NCBI GenBank assembly: GCA_033065855.1
Contig: JAVXUO010001346.1
Location: forward strand, 1-64,000
DNA: 64,000 nucleotides
Direction: 5' to 3'
Source of the DNA: Escallonia rubra
Lineage: Eukaryota; Streptophyta; Magnoliopsida; Escalloniales; Escalloniaceae
The stretch's first letter is position 1, and each line of letters opens with the position of its first letter. Position numbers and translations under genes: made by a program. The notes under the pieces were generated by a model that saw nothing but the letters and a program-made list of their open reading frames with translations, was not told the DNA's origin and searched no databases. Shown here one piece after another: positions 48,001 through 59,300 of this stretch.

Positions 48001-49270
48001 GGGGAAAGTAGGGAATGACCCCCTCTACTTTACACATTGTGCGTTTTGCCCCCCTCCACTTCAAACTTAAACACTAAACCGCCCCACAGTTTAAGAAAAT
48101 GGGCACGGTTGATGGATCCGTTAAGAATAGCGTGAAATGATCAAAATACCCTTATTTTCTAACCCTATTTAATTTTAATACCATTCTTCTAACCTCAAAT
48201 TAGTTTAAAAAATTAGGATTTGTAACATTAGTCCTTCTCAAATTAGGGTTTAAAATTTTAAATTTCTCATTTCCAAATTTGGGCTTCCAAATTGGGGATT
48301 CTCTTCACCTTCCCCCTTACCCGTCGCCACCCTCACCCTCCCCCTTCCCCGTCGCTGCACCCACCATACCTTCACCTCACCGCCGCACCTACCCTCCTCC
48401 TTCCCCGACGCTACAAACCCCGCCCCGTCGTTTGCTTATGGTGGTGGTTTGTATGGCTTGACAGGCCGTGGTGGTGCGGGTGGGTATATATGGCTGTGGT
48501 TTTGGTGTTGGGTTGGAGTTGACGCTAGTGGTGGGTTGCCCATGGTGTTGAGGTATGACGATGGTGCGATTGGGGTCGCGGCGGCGTGTCGCAATGGCTT
48601 GTCGAGGCAGAGGCTCGTTGTGGGGCGTCGTGGCTGTGGCTCACGATGCGGGTGTTGAGGGAGGATTGGGGTCGCAGCTAAGGAAGATGGATTTGAGGGA
48701 GGATTGAGTCGGGGCTGTTGCGGCGGCGCGGTAATCGGTGGTTAGAAATGGTTGATATGTTCACGCAGGTTTAAAAGATTACTAAGAGCAAAGAGAAAGA
48801 GAAAGATGGGTTCTTCCCTTTTTCTACTTGTTCTTCACTCCTTTCCCCTTCCCATTCTCTGCATTTCCCCTTCCCCGTAGTTGTGGTTGTGATTGCGATT
48901 GGTGGCAGTTGGGTGTCTGGTGACGGGGCTTGGGAGTCATGGTCGCCGGCGATGGTGATTGGGAGTCGTGGGTGGCCGGTGTAGGTGATTGGGTTTGATG
49001 AAGGCTACTTTGACGCCGGTGCCGTTCCGGTGGTGCCGTGGTAAAAGGAGAAGAGGAAATTGAAATTGAAGAGCAAATAGAAGGGGCAAAATTGTCATTT
49101 AAAAAAAAATTAGTCAGCGCATGTGTTGACCACGCGCTGTTTAGTTTAACAGTTTCCGTCAACCGGACCCATTTTCTTAAACTGTGGGGCGGTTTAGTGC
49201 TTAAGTTTGAAGTTGAGGGGGTCAAAACGCACAACGTTTGAAGTAGAGGGGGTCATTCCCTACTTTCTCC
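48001..49270. mobile_element. Mutator-like non-autonomous element 1, 1270 bp, 9-bp target duplication
   Basis: Long terminal inverted repeats of about 125 bp (48001-48126 and 49145-49270) begin GGGGAAAGTAGGGAATGACC and, on the other strand, GGAGAAAGTAGGGAATGACC. The perfect 9-bp duplication TAAAATTAA (47992-48000 and 49271-49279) flanks it, the size typical of Mutator-like elements. The internal 1 kb has GC-rich stretches (48290-48720 and 48880-49050) with short open frames on both strands and no transposase. That is compatible with captured host sequence (Pack-MULE), but no source gene is recognised. Confidence 0.93.
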
Positions 49271-49279
49271 TAAAATTAA

Positions 49280-50457
49280 TGTTCCACGGGTATGATAATG
49301 ATTTTAACATACCCGTGGTTAGACAGTTGGAAGGAAAAACTTTACACGTTACACCTATGTTGCATAACACCTGAATTATAAGCCGACTAACTTTAGATTT
49401 AGAAGCTTGCTGGACGTTTCTGTTGACGAGTAAATTGGATGCTTGAGTAGCTGATTCACTCATTGGAAGAGTGTTTCAGTAACTAATACCCTAGCAGGCT
49501 GGTAATCAGATTATTAGTGCCACTGATCATCCACACTTTTTATTTACATGCATTTTGTTCTATCTTGGTACTAATGTTTGGGTGTAAGATTTCTTGAAAT
49601 TTTGCAACTTATGAACATTTTATAACAGGGCCAGCTCCTATTGCCTGGATCAATTTCTTCAAGAAGGTAAGCTCTCTACTTCTTTTTGGGAAGCCTTCAC
49701 CGTAGTCCAACTCTGCCTCCTGTTTTGTTTATCGATCATATTGCACATTATTACTTCCCCACTTTATATCATTGTTCCTTTTTGGCTGCGATTTCTTGCC
49801 AGGCTTTGTTTTGTTGCAAGGATGGAGAGCATAATGGTCAATTATGTCATCCAGCAAATGCCTTTGCTTCAAAACCATGTAGCTATAAAAGATTTCTTTC
49901 AATCAGTAACAGTTTGTGAAACAAAAAGCATGCAAAGGATGAGCTTTTCCCCTTGCATTAGTGGTCTATGTGTGCTTGTGTATCACTAAACTCTCTCTTT
50001 TTGGTTTTAGAGGTTGAATCTCTGTTCAAGATGCAAAGGATGAGCCTTTTCCTTGAAATAAATGGACGAGAACTTTGGAGCAAAAAACATGCTACGAATG
50101 ATGCTAAGAGAGCATTCAGAAATACCTTGTATGTTATATTCCGATTCCACTCGACCGGAGATACGACGTCATTTATCGAAAAGACCTTTAACTATCCTTT
50201 CACCCATATTTAAAGCAAGGAATGGTATCAGCGTGGTAGCTCGTATGTCAAACAAATTCAATTCACTGTCTATCGATGTGAACATATAGAATAACACCTT
50301 GAATTAAAGGCTTCTTATTTTATGTCAACCTCGTACTAGATTAGTTGGGGTTTGTTGAGATTATGAATGGTGGTAGGTGGAGTAGTTTACAATCGCCATC
50401 GGCATTAACTTTTCTTGTGTTCATTGTTTACAATACTTCAATTGTGGTAATGGTTTG
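49280..50457. other. Intergenic DNA
   Basis: No supported gene. The phrase AAAGGATGAGCTTTTCC near 49934 recurs near 50035 as AAAGGATGAGCCTTTTCC, about 100 bp apart, so a small duplication is likely. Confidence 0.4.
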
Positions 50458-50920
50458 CAGTATTAAAGAAAAAATTATATATTTTTAGCGACGAATTTTT
50501 CATCTCTAAAGTACAAAAAGAAGGATCTGCGATTGGTTTTTAGCGACACAATTTTCTCTATGAAGTTATTACTGACGGGCTTTTAGCGACGGAAAATCCG
50601 CCGCTAAAATTCTTATTCGGTTATTATTGACAGACTATTAGCGATGAAAGACCTTTGATATCATTATCACAATTAGCGACGGAAATACTATTGCTAAAAG
50701 TCTTTTTAAAAATGAATTTTGAAAAATAAGAAATTACATTTAGCAATGGACTGCCCCGTCGCTAAAGGTGATTAATTCCGTCGGTAAAAGTTGGACTTTT
50801 GCCAACAAACCACCAATTTCTGTTGCTACTCTTTTAGCGACGGACAAGTATTTTTACCGACAGAAAATAGACTTTTAGCGACAAAAAAGTTCGTCACTAA
50901 AAGTCATTTTTCTTGCAGTG
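50458..50920. mobile_element. CACTA-like non-autonomous element or fragment
   Basis: The right end read on the minus strand is CACTGCAAGAAAAATGACTT, a typical CACTA-type terminus. Inside, TTTTAGCGACGG and its complement CCGTCGCTAAA recur about ten times in both orientations, like CACTA subterminal repeats. The left end (CAGTATTAAAGAAAAAATTA) is a poor match to the right end and no 3-bp duplication is evident, so the element may be truncated or decayed at that side. Confidence 0.5.
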
Positions 50921-52401
50921 CAATTTATGGTTTTCCTTGTTTTTGTACTTGGAACCTTAAGGTTTCAAATTCAGAAAACTAACCTCTTACCTTTTAAAAT
51001 TTACAAACTCCACTACAATTTCTTGGGCACTCGCTTGTGTCTTCGGTGTCCGGGGAATTCTTCCTTTTTAACTATTTGAGAAATTAAAGATAAGTGAATG
51101 GATTGAGAGTGCAGATGTTAGTGATTGACATACCAAAAAGACACTGGAGTGTCCGCTGCAGTTCAGGGTGTAGTGGTGGTGATGGGGTAGCGCTTCAGCG
51201 GAATGGATATCAGAGAGGTGAAATTACTAAATTGCAAAGATAAATATTTGCTGTTTCCAAGTTAAAAATTTTCCTTTAAGGATCTCATATGTTGGCTTTT
51301 CAGTTAAAATACCAAAGTAATTACAAGTACCTTTTTTTTTTTTTTGGTTGAACAAAAATATTATTACTAAGACAATAATTTACAAACTAATGTTTAGTCC
51401 TGGAAAGTACAACAAAGAAAGCACATGCATGAACAACGTGACTTTGAAAGAAAGCGTTAAACATAAGTATTACCATTGTTGGATTTTAAAAATTCATATC
51501 AAATGGTAACAGGACGGAGAAAATGCAACGAGGCATCAGTTCCAAGGGCCGCATAAGATGACAGTTTATATTACTGCCGCGATTTTCATGGGATTCAACG
51601 GAGATGGAGAGGGATCCCAAGGCCAGATCTGAAAGATCCGCAGCTCGAAGGGAAAGAACATCATCCCACTCAGCTAGATCCGTCCACTTCTAATCACAAT
51701 CCCGCCATTTCGAACCCGCATCGAAGATCTCAACCGAAACCAACCGGACTGGAGGTCCGGTGACCACAACGGATCTAAAATAACCTTTCAGATCTGAGGA
51801 TAGCGATTGGTGACACGTTAAGTTCACGTGAAGCAAAGAAGATAAAAAGCTATCAATTTTAAAAAGGTTAAGACTGCCACTTATTTTTTTCATGAACAAG
51901 AGAAGCCGGAATTTACCGTTTCGCATTTACTATTACTTCTTAATCATATAATGTACTTTTTAAGTTGACAAGTGTTGTTGTTTAACGTGTTACGTGTCAC
52001 TTGTTGCATAGATAAGCATGTTTCGCCAACTCTCGTGGTTATGAGAAAAGTAAATTTGGCGTTTCACCACTCCTTTGAAAATGCAAAAATGGATACATTA
52101 AAAAGACTATCCAAATTTCAAGCATAGCCCGCAAAAGTGAAAAAACAGACAATCCCTTGGTTAGATGTACATGGAAGAAAATCTGTGTGGTTAGTCATGG
52201 AAGGTAAGCATATGAAATCAACTTCAGAATTGGTGCCTAAATTGAACACAATTCATTTACACTACATATGAAACATGAATTGAGGCTGAATAAAAGGGGG
52301 TGAAAATTACAACACACCACATATTGGGAAGAAGATGATATATACCTCCGCAGCTATGATACAATACACAAGGTGTTAGATTGATATGACTAAATCTGAA
52401 C
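50921..52401. other. Intergenic DNA downstream of LAX
   Basis: No gene is recognised. A 78-codon minus-strand frame at 51690-51926 resembles nothing known. The part near 52401 should hold the LAX 3' untranslated region. Confidence 0.45.
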
Positions 52402-55400
52402 TCAGTGATGCTGTGGTGGGGGCTTGCACTGGTAGCACTTGGCAAAGAGGCCAAAGGTGTCAACTTGCTTGATGAAGTTGGTCATGCTAGCCCACCCTCC
52501 GAATCCAAAACCGACTACGAATACCCACAGGACGATGAAAATGTTCACCATGTACATGGCAGTCCAGCTCGGGAGAAAGAACGGAGGTTTCTCTGCTGCA
52601 TTCTGCATTTCAAAGACGACGAGGATAGCGTATAGCTACAAGGTTAGGCACGAGGAATGTCGTGTGTGGGATTCTGACTTTGAGCACTCGAAAAGAATTT
52701 GTCAGACAACTTGATAAAATTCCTCAAGAAGAACATGAAACCGTAAAGTGTAACATAGGGAAAACGGTCCTAAATATTATGTCATGAAGGCAGCATTATA
52801 ACACTGGTTTAAGGCTTTGTATGCAACAATAACGAGCATAAAAACCGTCTATAACCTAAACGAAGCAAGGAGCTCAGACGAGGTGAAGGTGGAAATATGA
52901 TGTTCTAGGGCTATTGTTTGCAATACACCAAAATCGAGTCAAACAGAGATATTCTGGACACATCACCAGTTTAACCCAGTTTTATATCTCTACATTTTAA
53001 ATGGAAAGGTGATCCCAGCCGTCGATCAGCACTGACTTGTGGTCACCCAATGGCAATACCCTTTGATTCAAATAAAAACATGAGCACTAGAATAGTTTTC
53101 CAGCTGACTCCAAGAAGTAGACAATTATAACTCCAAGTTAGGCAACTAAAGTAGGGTAGACACAGTGGGTCAACTGGCCAGCTCAATTCAAGGTGTGGCT
53201 AGCAGGAGGGTGACTGCTGTGTATAAACTGAATGACAAGAGAAAGCCACCAAACTTATCTTCTCTCATAAAGTCCAAATTCATAACTATTAAACCCTTTA
53301 GGTGGATATAGCTGTAAAGGCATTAAGGCCATTTCTGAATTAAAGCTAAAAACCATATCACATATCGAATGAGTGATACCCCCTTTATTGTCAAACATTA
53401 CTGCGTGTTTTTATTTGAAGTTCCCCTGTGACCCTAACTTAATCATCTCGAGGATTCACACTTCATCCATTAATGAAGGAGCCTCTCAAACCTTCATAAT
53501 GCCAAGCCAAGAAGATCACCAAGTGTCTAGATATGCAGGCAATTATTGACGCTTACTACAGGGTTTGCCTTAATCAAGAATCATAGTCTAGCAATCCTTT
53601 CTCGGAAAAAGGATGCCTCCAATATAGTGTTAGTTATCTAGATTTCAACACAATGGTTAGATGATACCATAGCAGTCGGGAACATAAGAACTAGTAGGCT
53701 AAAAGATGCAAAATATACCAATCATGGCTATTTTCGGTATTAAGATCTAGGGGCCAACCATAATGAAAAAGGTAGCCACCGCTAGACAATGCCAGCCAAA
53801 TAGCAAGTACAAATGAGGACGAGATGAGGTAGAGATTTGATTGATTACCTGCCGAGCCGAGGCCTTTCTGTAAGTGAGCATATGGGCAAGAGAAGGGATG
53901 ATGTAGACGGTGAAGCTAACTAAAAGTGCCCCCACAGCTGAGTTGATAGGTCCAAAGAAGGGAAATATAATGGCCAGGAACCATATTGGAACCACCACAG
54001 GCAGCCTGGCCAGTGCCCTTAAACATATGCTCTTTGTATCATGCATTCCTACCACTTTCTCCCACACAAAATACAAAGGCGTACAAGCAAACCCAAAAGT
54101 TATAAACTGCAAAACACAATACCAAATGGATGTTCATGACGTTCGCCAAGTATTCTATATTAATTAGGCAACAAAGTTCATTCTTATGATATCAAGTAGA
54201 AACCTGGTGGATGAGCATCAAGACAACGGCTGCATCACGGAAGCCAGTTCGTGGAAGAAGTGAGAAGGCATTGGCATGGTTGAGGAGTTGGTCGCCAAAG
54301 GCCCAATATACTGCAGTAGCTGATGGGATTGTAAGGGTGAATACGTACAAGGTTGCGAACAAATAAATGTACTTGAACTTCTGAGGCTTCCACATTGCAT
54401 GCATGATTTCCCTGTGAAATATGGCAAGAGGGCCGTTTAAAGTACTCTATCATGGTAACCAACCACCAATTTGTCTTGGACTTAGAGAAGTAAGGGAAAA
54501 GGGGCAAGGGGGTGAAACTACCTCTTCATCCAAGAGGGTTGGTAATGATTTGATTTATATTATTCAATCAAGTGCTAAACCAATCGCCAATTATCTTAGG
54601 TAATGCATATATTTTCTAACATATCTGCAAAAACTGAAATTCATACTGGGAACAAACAACTCAAAGCGAAATGGAGTGAAGCGCGATGCTCAATGACTAA
54701 TTTATGCAATGTACTAGAGAACCATGAGTTAAGTCCACGAGGAGTTCAGACTTTTGAGTCCCACATGTAAACCTGAGGCATTTGAAGGACAATTAGCCAT
54801 ATTTGAAATGTCTGAGGTCACACTAGAACTTAATACCCAAATTGCATAATTCGTAATGCAACACAGAAAGAGTCTCTTCAAACTAGTAGGGGTAAGAATG
54901 CGTACATCAACATCCCTAAGACTTGCAATGACAAGAGCCGCAATGATAGGAGCCTTGTGCATTGGGGTTGCCTTTCTTTTTATGGAATTGAAATTAGTTG
55001 GGAAAAAGCAGCCAGTGATTTTTGGGAACCTTGTAATGAAAAATGAACATAAAAGAACTCTCCAAAAGATATGGAAGTGATAGCATTGAATTTATAGCTA
55101 CCAGGTTTTCTATTCCAAAAAACCGAAGTCTTGAATCCCAAAATTCTGTAAAAAATTCCTGCTTATATCGCTGGAAAACTAAGTGCCCAGCGTGTACAGT
55201 AAAAATGTACTATTAGGCTGGGTAAAATTGCACTCGACAAAGAAATCACTCACACAGTGACAGCATGTCCGCCGAAAGTGTAAAGTATATTGGTGGCCCC
55301 TGTAAAATACAACACCAGCTTTTTGGGGGCCGAGTGAGTCACTCCTTCAGCCTGTAGACCAGTACAAATGAATGGGGTTAGTCAAGTTGACAGAGGTAAA

Positions 55401-56463
55401 AGAAATTGCGAATGTGCCAACGAATTGTTCAAATTACCTGGCCGTGAACAATGGCTGCAACGGTCATGTACCACGCAGTATAGGTGGTCATCCCAAGCCC
55501 CAAAAAAGACCAAATTCTATAGTTGTGAAAGGATGGTATGAACACAGTAGTAGCACAACACGCCCCGAAAATATACGTCCATGTCCTCTTATCTAATCGG
55601 TCGTTAACGTAGTATATATTACTGTAATCACCCAGATAACAAAAGAGTTATCAACATTTATAACAAAACATAATTCTAACTTTCTAGCAATCTAAAAAAT
55701 TCTGGAGGACATTATCAAAGTGATTAGGGAAAAACTGACCTTGCACAAGCTATAAGCTGTATAACAGAGCCAAATAGGAGGAAAGTGCAATTAAAGGCCA
55801 ATCCCACAGCTTTCCAGCGTGGACCCAACAAACCATCTAGCACCTCAAACCACTGCATACATGTAGAGCCATAAATATAAGTACATTTTACTGATTACAT
55901 ACATCGATGTAGTTCATTTACTGATTGATCAAACAAGATGAAACTTTTACAAACTCGTTTTGGGGGAAATGATCTTGGAAGACTAACCTGTATAACATGG
56001 TTCTTGAAGCTGACATTCTCTTTCTCCTTTCTGCTTCTGTACTCAACATATAGGACACTGATGAGATAAGCAGTCCAGCTTCCAAGTATACCATAGAAAA
56101 CCTGTAGTATCACTCCAGAAAGCATGCCCAGTTGAGAGAAAGAGTATGGCAAAGTTAGCAAGACCTGTGCCACCTGCAATTAAAAGCCAAAATCCAATCT
56201 TTACAGACAACCCACAAAAGTTAGGAAGTGCTACACTTACACACATGAATACAAACTATAACTAATGTCCTTGTGGATGTTTGACGAAGTACCTGGTTTG
56301 ATGCACAGCTGAACCAAGCATCATACACAGAACCACCATGCCAAAGAAGGCTCTTGAAGCCAGATGTTGACTGATCAACCCTCTCTCCCTCTCTCTCATC
56401 TTGTTCAGTCTCATTCAAGTCTCCAGTTACCATGGCCTCTTCAGCTTGTTTTTTAGGTACCAT
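52402..56463 (-). CDS. LAX: AUX1/LAX-type auxin influx carrier (8 coding exons, 472 aa)
   Basis: A plasma-membrane proton/auxin symporter of the amino acid/auxin permease family. Coding exons by splice sites and phase: 56463-56293, 56173-55988, 55852-55740, 55621-55438, 55351-55254, 54411-54204, 54106-53849, 52602-52402 (1419 nt, open). Hallmarks in order: hydrophilic N-terminus MVPKKQAEEA; LLWHGGSVYDAWFSCASNQ; VAQVLLTLPYSFSQLGMLSG; VSFKNHVIQWFEVLDG; ATNILYTFGGHAVTVEIMHA; CTPLYFVWEKVVGMHDTKS; FPFFGPINSAVGALL; and the C-terminal KCYQCKPPPQHH. Length and the roughly ten to eleven hydrophobic segments match the family (470-490 aa). The ATG at 56461-56463 is chosen because related LAX proteins start the same way. 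A good acceptor just upstream (56488-56489) suggests a spliced 5' untranslated region. The gene appears fully functional. Which LAX subtype it is cannot be settled; the N-terminus is LAX-like rather than AUX1-like. Confidence 0.96.
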
Positions 56464-57690
56464 TTCTTTCACAACTAGTTGAGAGATCTGAAAAAGAAAT
56501 GAACAAGATGCAAATCAATGAGACAAACATTAAACCAAACCTAGAAAGAGACTTGAAAAGAAACTAAACTTAGTCCCTTCCTGCCTGGTTTTTAGATGTC
56601 TCTTTCTTGGGTGGGTAGCAAGGCCACTTATAAAACTCAGTAACTGAAGCTATAAATACTGCCAATTGTTGCAAAATCCACAAATCAGTGGACTTTCAAC
56701 CACCTTTAGAGATAGAATTGACATGTGTAATATACTCCCTCACTTTTTCTTGAGAGCGTGCCACTGGTCAGTGGGTACATATTACAAAACAGCTAGCAGT
56801 TGGTAGGGTAACAAATTCCTGCAAAGAATTGTTTTCCAAGATGGGACGGCAGCAACTTAAATGCCCATTAAAAACCCACAAATAACTACAACCAAGGAAA
56901 TTTCTCTTTCTCAATCACCCAATAACCCAAACAGTCCGCGTAGTAAATGCCAACACAGAGAGTGGTCATTGCCAAAGAAATGCCCAGAGAGGTTTCGCTT
57001 CAACAGTACACTAACAGGCCGAAAGGTTGCTGTTTCTCTATGTAAATTGATGTTTTTGTACGCGAATCGAGGGATCTGAGGAAAAAGTAGCACCCTTCTG
57101 ACGAGTGTAAACAAAGAGAGCGGCCGAGCCGCTTTTGCAGGAAAAAAGAGCACACACTTTCCTTCACTCTGTCTCGAAAGGAAACGTGAATTTATTAACC
57201 CAGAAAGTGATACAGCATGAGAGATCTCTACTCTCCCGTGCTTCTCTTTTTCTTTTTCTGGCCCTTTTGTCTCTCGGTCATGGCTGGCTTCCTTCAGAGT
57301 GGAATTTCTTCAGTAATACAGTATTATGCTATGGATTGATTTGCACCAAAAAAAAAGCTATGGATTGACATTGACCCTTGAAAGGTTTTTTAGTTCTTTA
57401 ATCTTTGTCCAGGTTGCTCAGATCCAAATCTTAGTAAACTCTGAATTAAATAATTCCAGGTCTGAAGAGTTGATAACAAACTGAAATCTTGTAGTTTGTA
57501 TAGCGTGTCAATTTGTTTGTGGCATTTGATTCTGAAACTTAGACTTCACTGCACACCACGATGACGCACTAACTTGAGCTATTTTTCAAATTTTGGAAAG
57601 TTTAAATTCACCGTATTAGTCACTATATCGGTTATCCATTTTTTGGTGTTACATTGCACGACCCTTTTTTTTAATTTGTTCATTTTGACC
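56464..57690. other. LAX 5' untranslated and promoter region
   Basis: On the minus strand TTCTTTTTCAG ends at 56488 and gives a strong acceptor, so a non-coding first exon probably lies further right. No clear donor or TATA box was fixed. The LTR element begins at 57691, about 1.2 kb from the LAX start codon. Confidence 0.5.
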
Positions 57691-58056
57691 AAACAAATGG
57701 ATCACTCAAGCTCACACTTTGTTGCACTCAAAATCATACACTCACTTATATGAGGAGGACATGGAGAGAACTTGAAGAGAACACATAATATACCTTAAAA
57801 ATTTATCTCATAGTTCTTCCTCTCATTTCACTTGCATCATCTTACACATTTTTATAGTACTTCTAAGTAACTACTAGACATGTAATAAATATACCACTAA
57901 CCCACTATTTCAACAATATAATAACCACTACTTCCACTAACACATAACAATAATGCACTTATAACTTATGCACCCACTAAGACATAACTTAATAACCCAT
58001 TAACATGTCACATTAATCACCACTCTAAAAAACTAAATCAAGTTTATTTTCCAACA
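57691..58056 (-). repeat. 3' LTR
   Basis: 366 bp, on the minus strand from TGTTGGAAAATAAACTTG to CATTTGTTT. It is identical to the other LTR except at three sites. Its outer end stops 6 nt short of the ACAACA terminus found in the 5' LTR. Confidence 0.93.
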
Positions 58057-58065
58057 CTCCCCTTT
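58057..58065 (-). other. Polypurine tract
   Basis: AAAGGGGAG on the minus strand lies directly before the TGTTGG start of the 3' LTR. The stop codon of the Gag-like ORF (TAA, 58066-58064) overlaps its edge. Confidence 0.85.
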
Positions 58066-59215
58066 AAACTTGATTTGTGTCTTCAATTATTCTTCTTGAT
58101 TGAGGGGCTTCATAAGTGCCAATATGGTATACATCTCCAATTCCATCAAGAGCAACAATCTTCTTCGCCATTTCTTTTGACGTGTATCGTATGTGGCACA
58201 TCTTTTTGTTGCACCTCTGGCATTTCTTCATCACTTGTGTGCATATTGGATCTTGACCATTTTCTCTGGACATTTCAAGTAACTCTTCCAGGTCAAAAAA
58301 CATCTCCATGTTTACCCAACCTGTGTCACTCAACAAATTCTCCATGCCAAGTTGAGGATAATAACTCGTTCGACTTTCAACAAAATCATTGTCCTTCCTA
58401 GTCATAAAAAACAACTCCCTAGGATGATTTTCAATGAAATAAGTTTTCAAAACATCAACCTTAGCTGCATATTCTTGTGGCACTATCACATCATTCTTAG
58501 CCATGAGAAAGTAATCATTACTCTCTTCTTCAAAATTTGAGAGGCTGTATAGTGGAAATGACCCAACCACATTTTCTTCTCTTAAAGAAACATCAAAGGT
58601 CATACCTGAGTTGTTCACGTTTTGACCTCCGTGAACTCTTACATCTTTGTCAATGCTCTCATCTTCAATCTCTTCATATTGAGCATTATCATCACCATCT
58701 GTGTTCTCGCTCTCCTCTACCTTTTCAACTGGCTCTTCTCCATTTGTCAACTTGTCGTTCTCACTGGCTTTAAAAGCCTTGAACTCTTGTTCAGCCTTTG
58801 TCTCCTCTATTTCTTTAGCTTCGGATGTGGGAAACTCATTTTCATCCTGCATTAGAGTTTCTTCCTCGAGATGTTCACCATCTTCATTCGTGAACTCATC
58901 TTCTTCCCAGCTTTGTACCCAATACTCCTTGGGTAAGAAGTCACGTCTACGGTTGGAAGCAATGACCTCGATCATTTGCCAAACATCACTTGGAGATCTT
59001 ACATCTCCAATGCACATCCATATCTCTGTATGGACGGCCTTATGCAATACTCGGAGTGCCTTTTCTTCCTTCTTTTGTCGAACTCCTTTTGACAAGCTAC
59101 CATGTGGTTCTTCACTGACCACATCCCACAAATCACATGATTTGAGATACAACGAAAGGACACTCCGCATTCTCACATAATTTGATAACAACAGTTTCTC
59201 ACAGCAAATATCCAT
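58064..59215 (-). CDS. Gag-like protein of the TR-GAG element, 383 aa
   Basis: The single uninterrupted ORF of the element. Residues about 8-95 resemble the Copia Gag (UBN2-type) capsid region: SNYVRMRSVLSLYLKSCDLW, then KALRVLHKAVHTEIWMCIGD and SPSDVWQMIEVI. Residues about 100-200 are very acidic and repetitive in Glu/Asp/Asn. The remaining part, to 383, has no family I recognise. Near its end CQRCNKKMCH forms a Cys/His cluster that is not a canonical CCHC knuckle. The protein would be expected to form particles that package the element's RNA, using another element's reverse transcriptase and integrase; that is inference. No stop or shift interrupts it, consistent with recent mobility. The reading ends at the polypurine tract, leaving no 3' non-coding internal sequence. 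Confidence 0.85.
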   Translation of the reverse strand: MDICCEKLLLSNYVRMRSVLSLYLKSCDLWDVVSEEPHGSLSKGVRQKKEEKALRVLHKAVHTEIWMCIGDVRSPSDVWQMIEVIASNRRRDFLPKEYWVQSWEEDEFTNEDGEHLEEETLMQDENEFPTSEAKEIEETKAEQEFKAFKASENDKLTNGEEPVEKVEESENTDGDDNAQYEEIEDESIDKDVRVHGGQNVNNSGMTFDVSLREENVVGSFPLYSLSNFEEESNDYFLMAKNDVIVPQEYAAKVDVLKTYFIENHPRELFFMTRKDNDFVESRTSYYPQLGMENLLSDTGWVNMEMFFDLEELLEMSRENGQDPICTQVMKKCQRCNKKMCHIRYTSKEMAKKIVALDGIGDVYHIGTYEAPQSRRIIEDTNQV

Positions 59216-59284
59216 TTCGGATACTTTTTTCTACAACCGTAGTGACTAAAACATTAATGCCACAACATCCACTAGGACCGTTGT

Positions 59285-59297
59285 GGCTTTGATACCA
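59285..59297 (-). other. Primer binding site (initiator tRNA-Met type)
   Basis: TGGTATCAAAGCC on the minus strand, 3 nt inside the 5' LTR. It differs at one position from the usual plant TGGTATCAGAGC site. Confidence 0.9.
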
Positions 59298-59300
59298 CTT

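Noticed and set aside
56464-56472. Start of LAX three codons further upstream
   Set aside because: That codon is GTG, not ATG. The ATG at 56461-56463 gives the family-typical N-terminus.
58701-59180. 159-codon plus-strand frame inside the LTR element
   Set aside because: It is the antisense shadow of the Gag-like ORF. The LTR, primer site and polypurine tract all orient the element on the minus strand.
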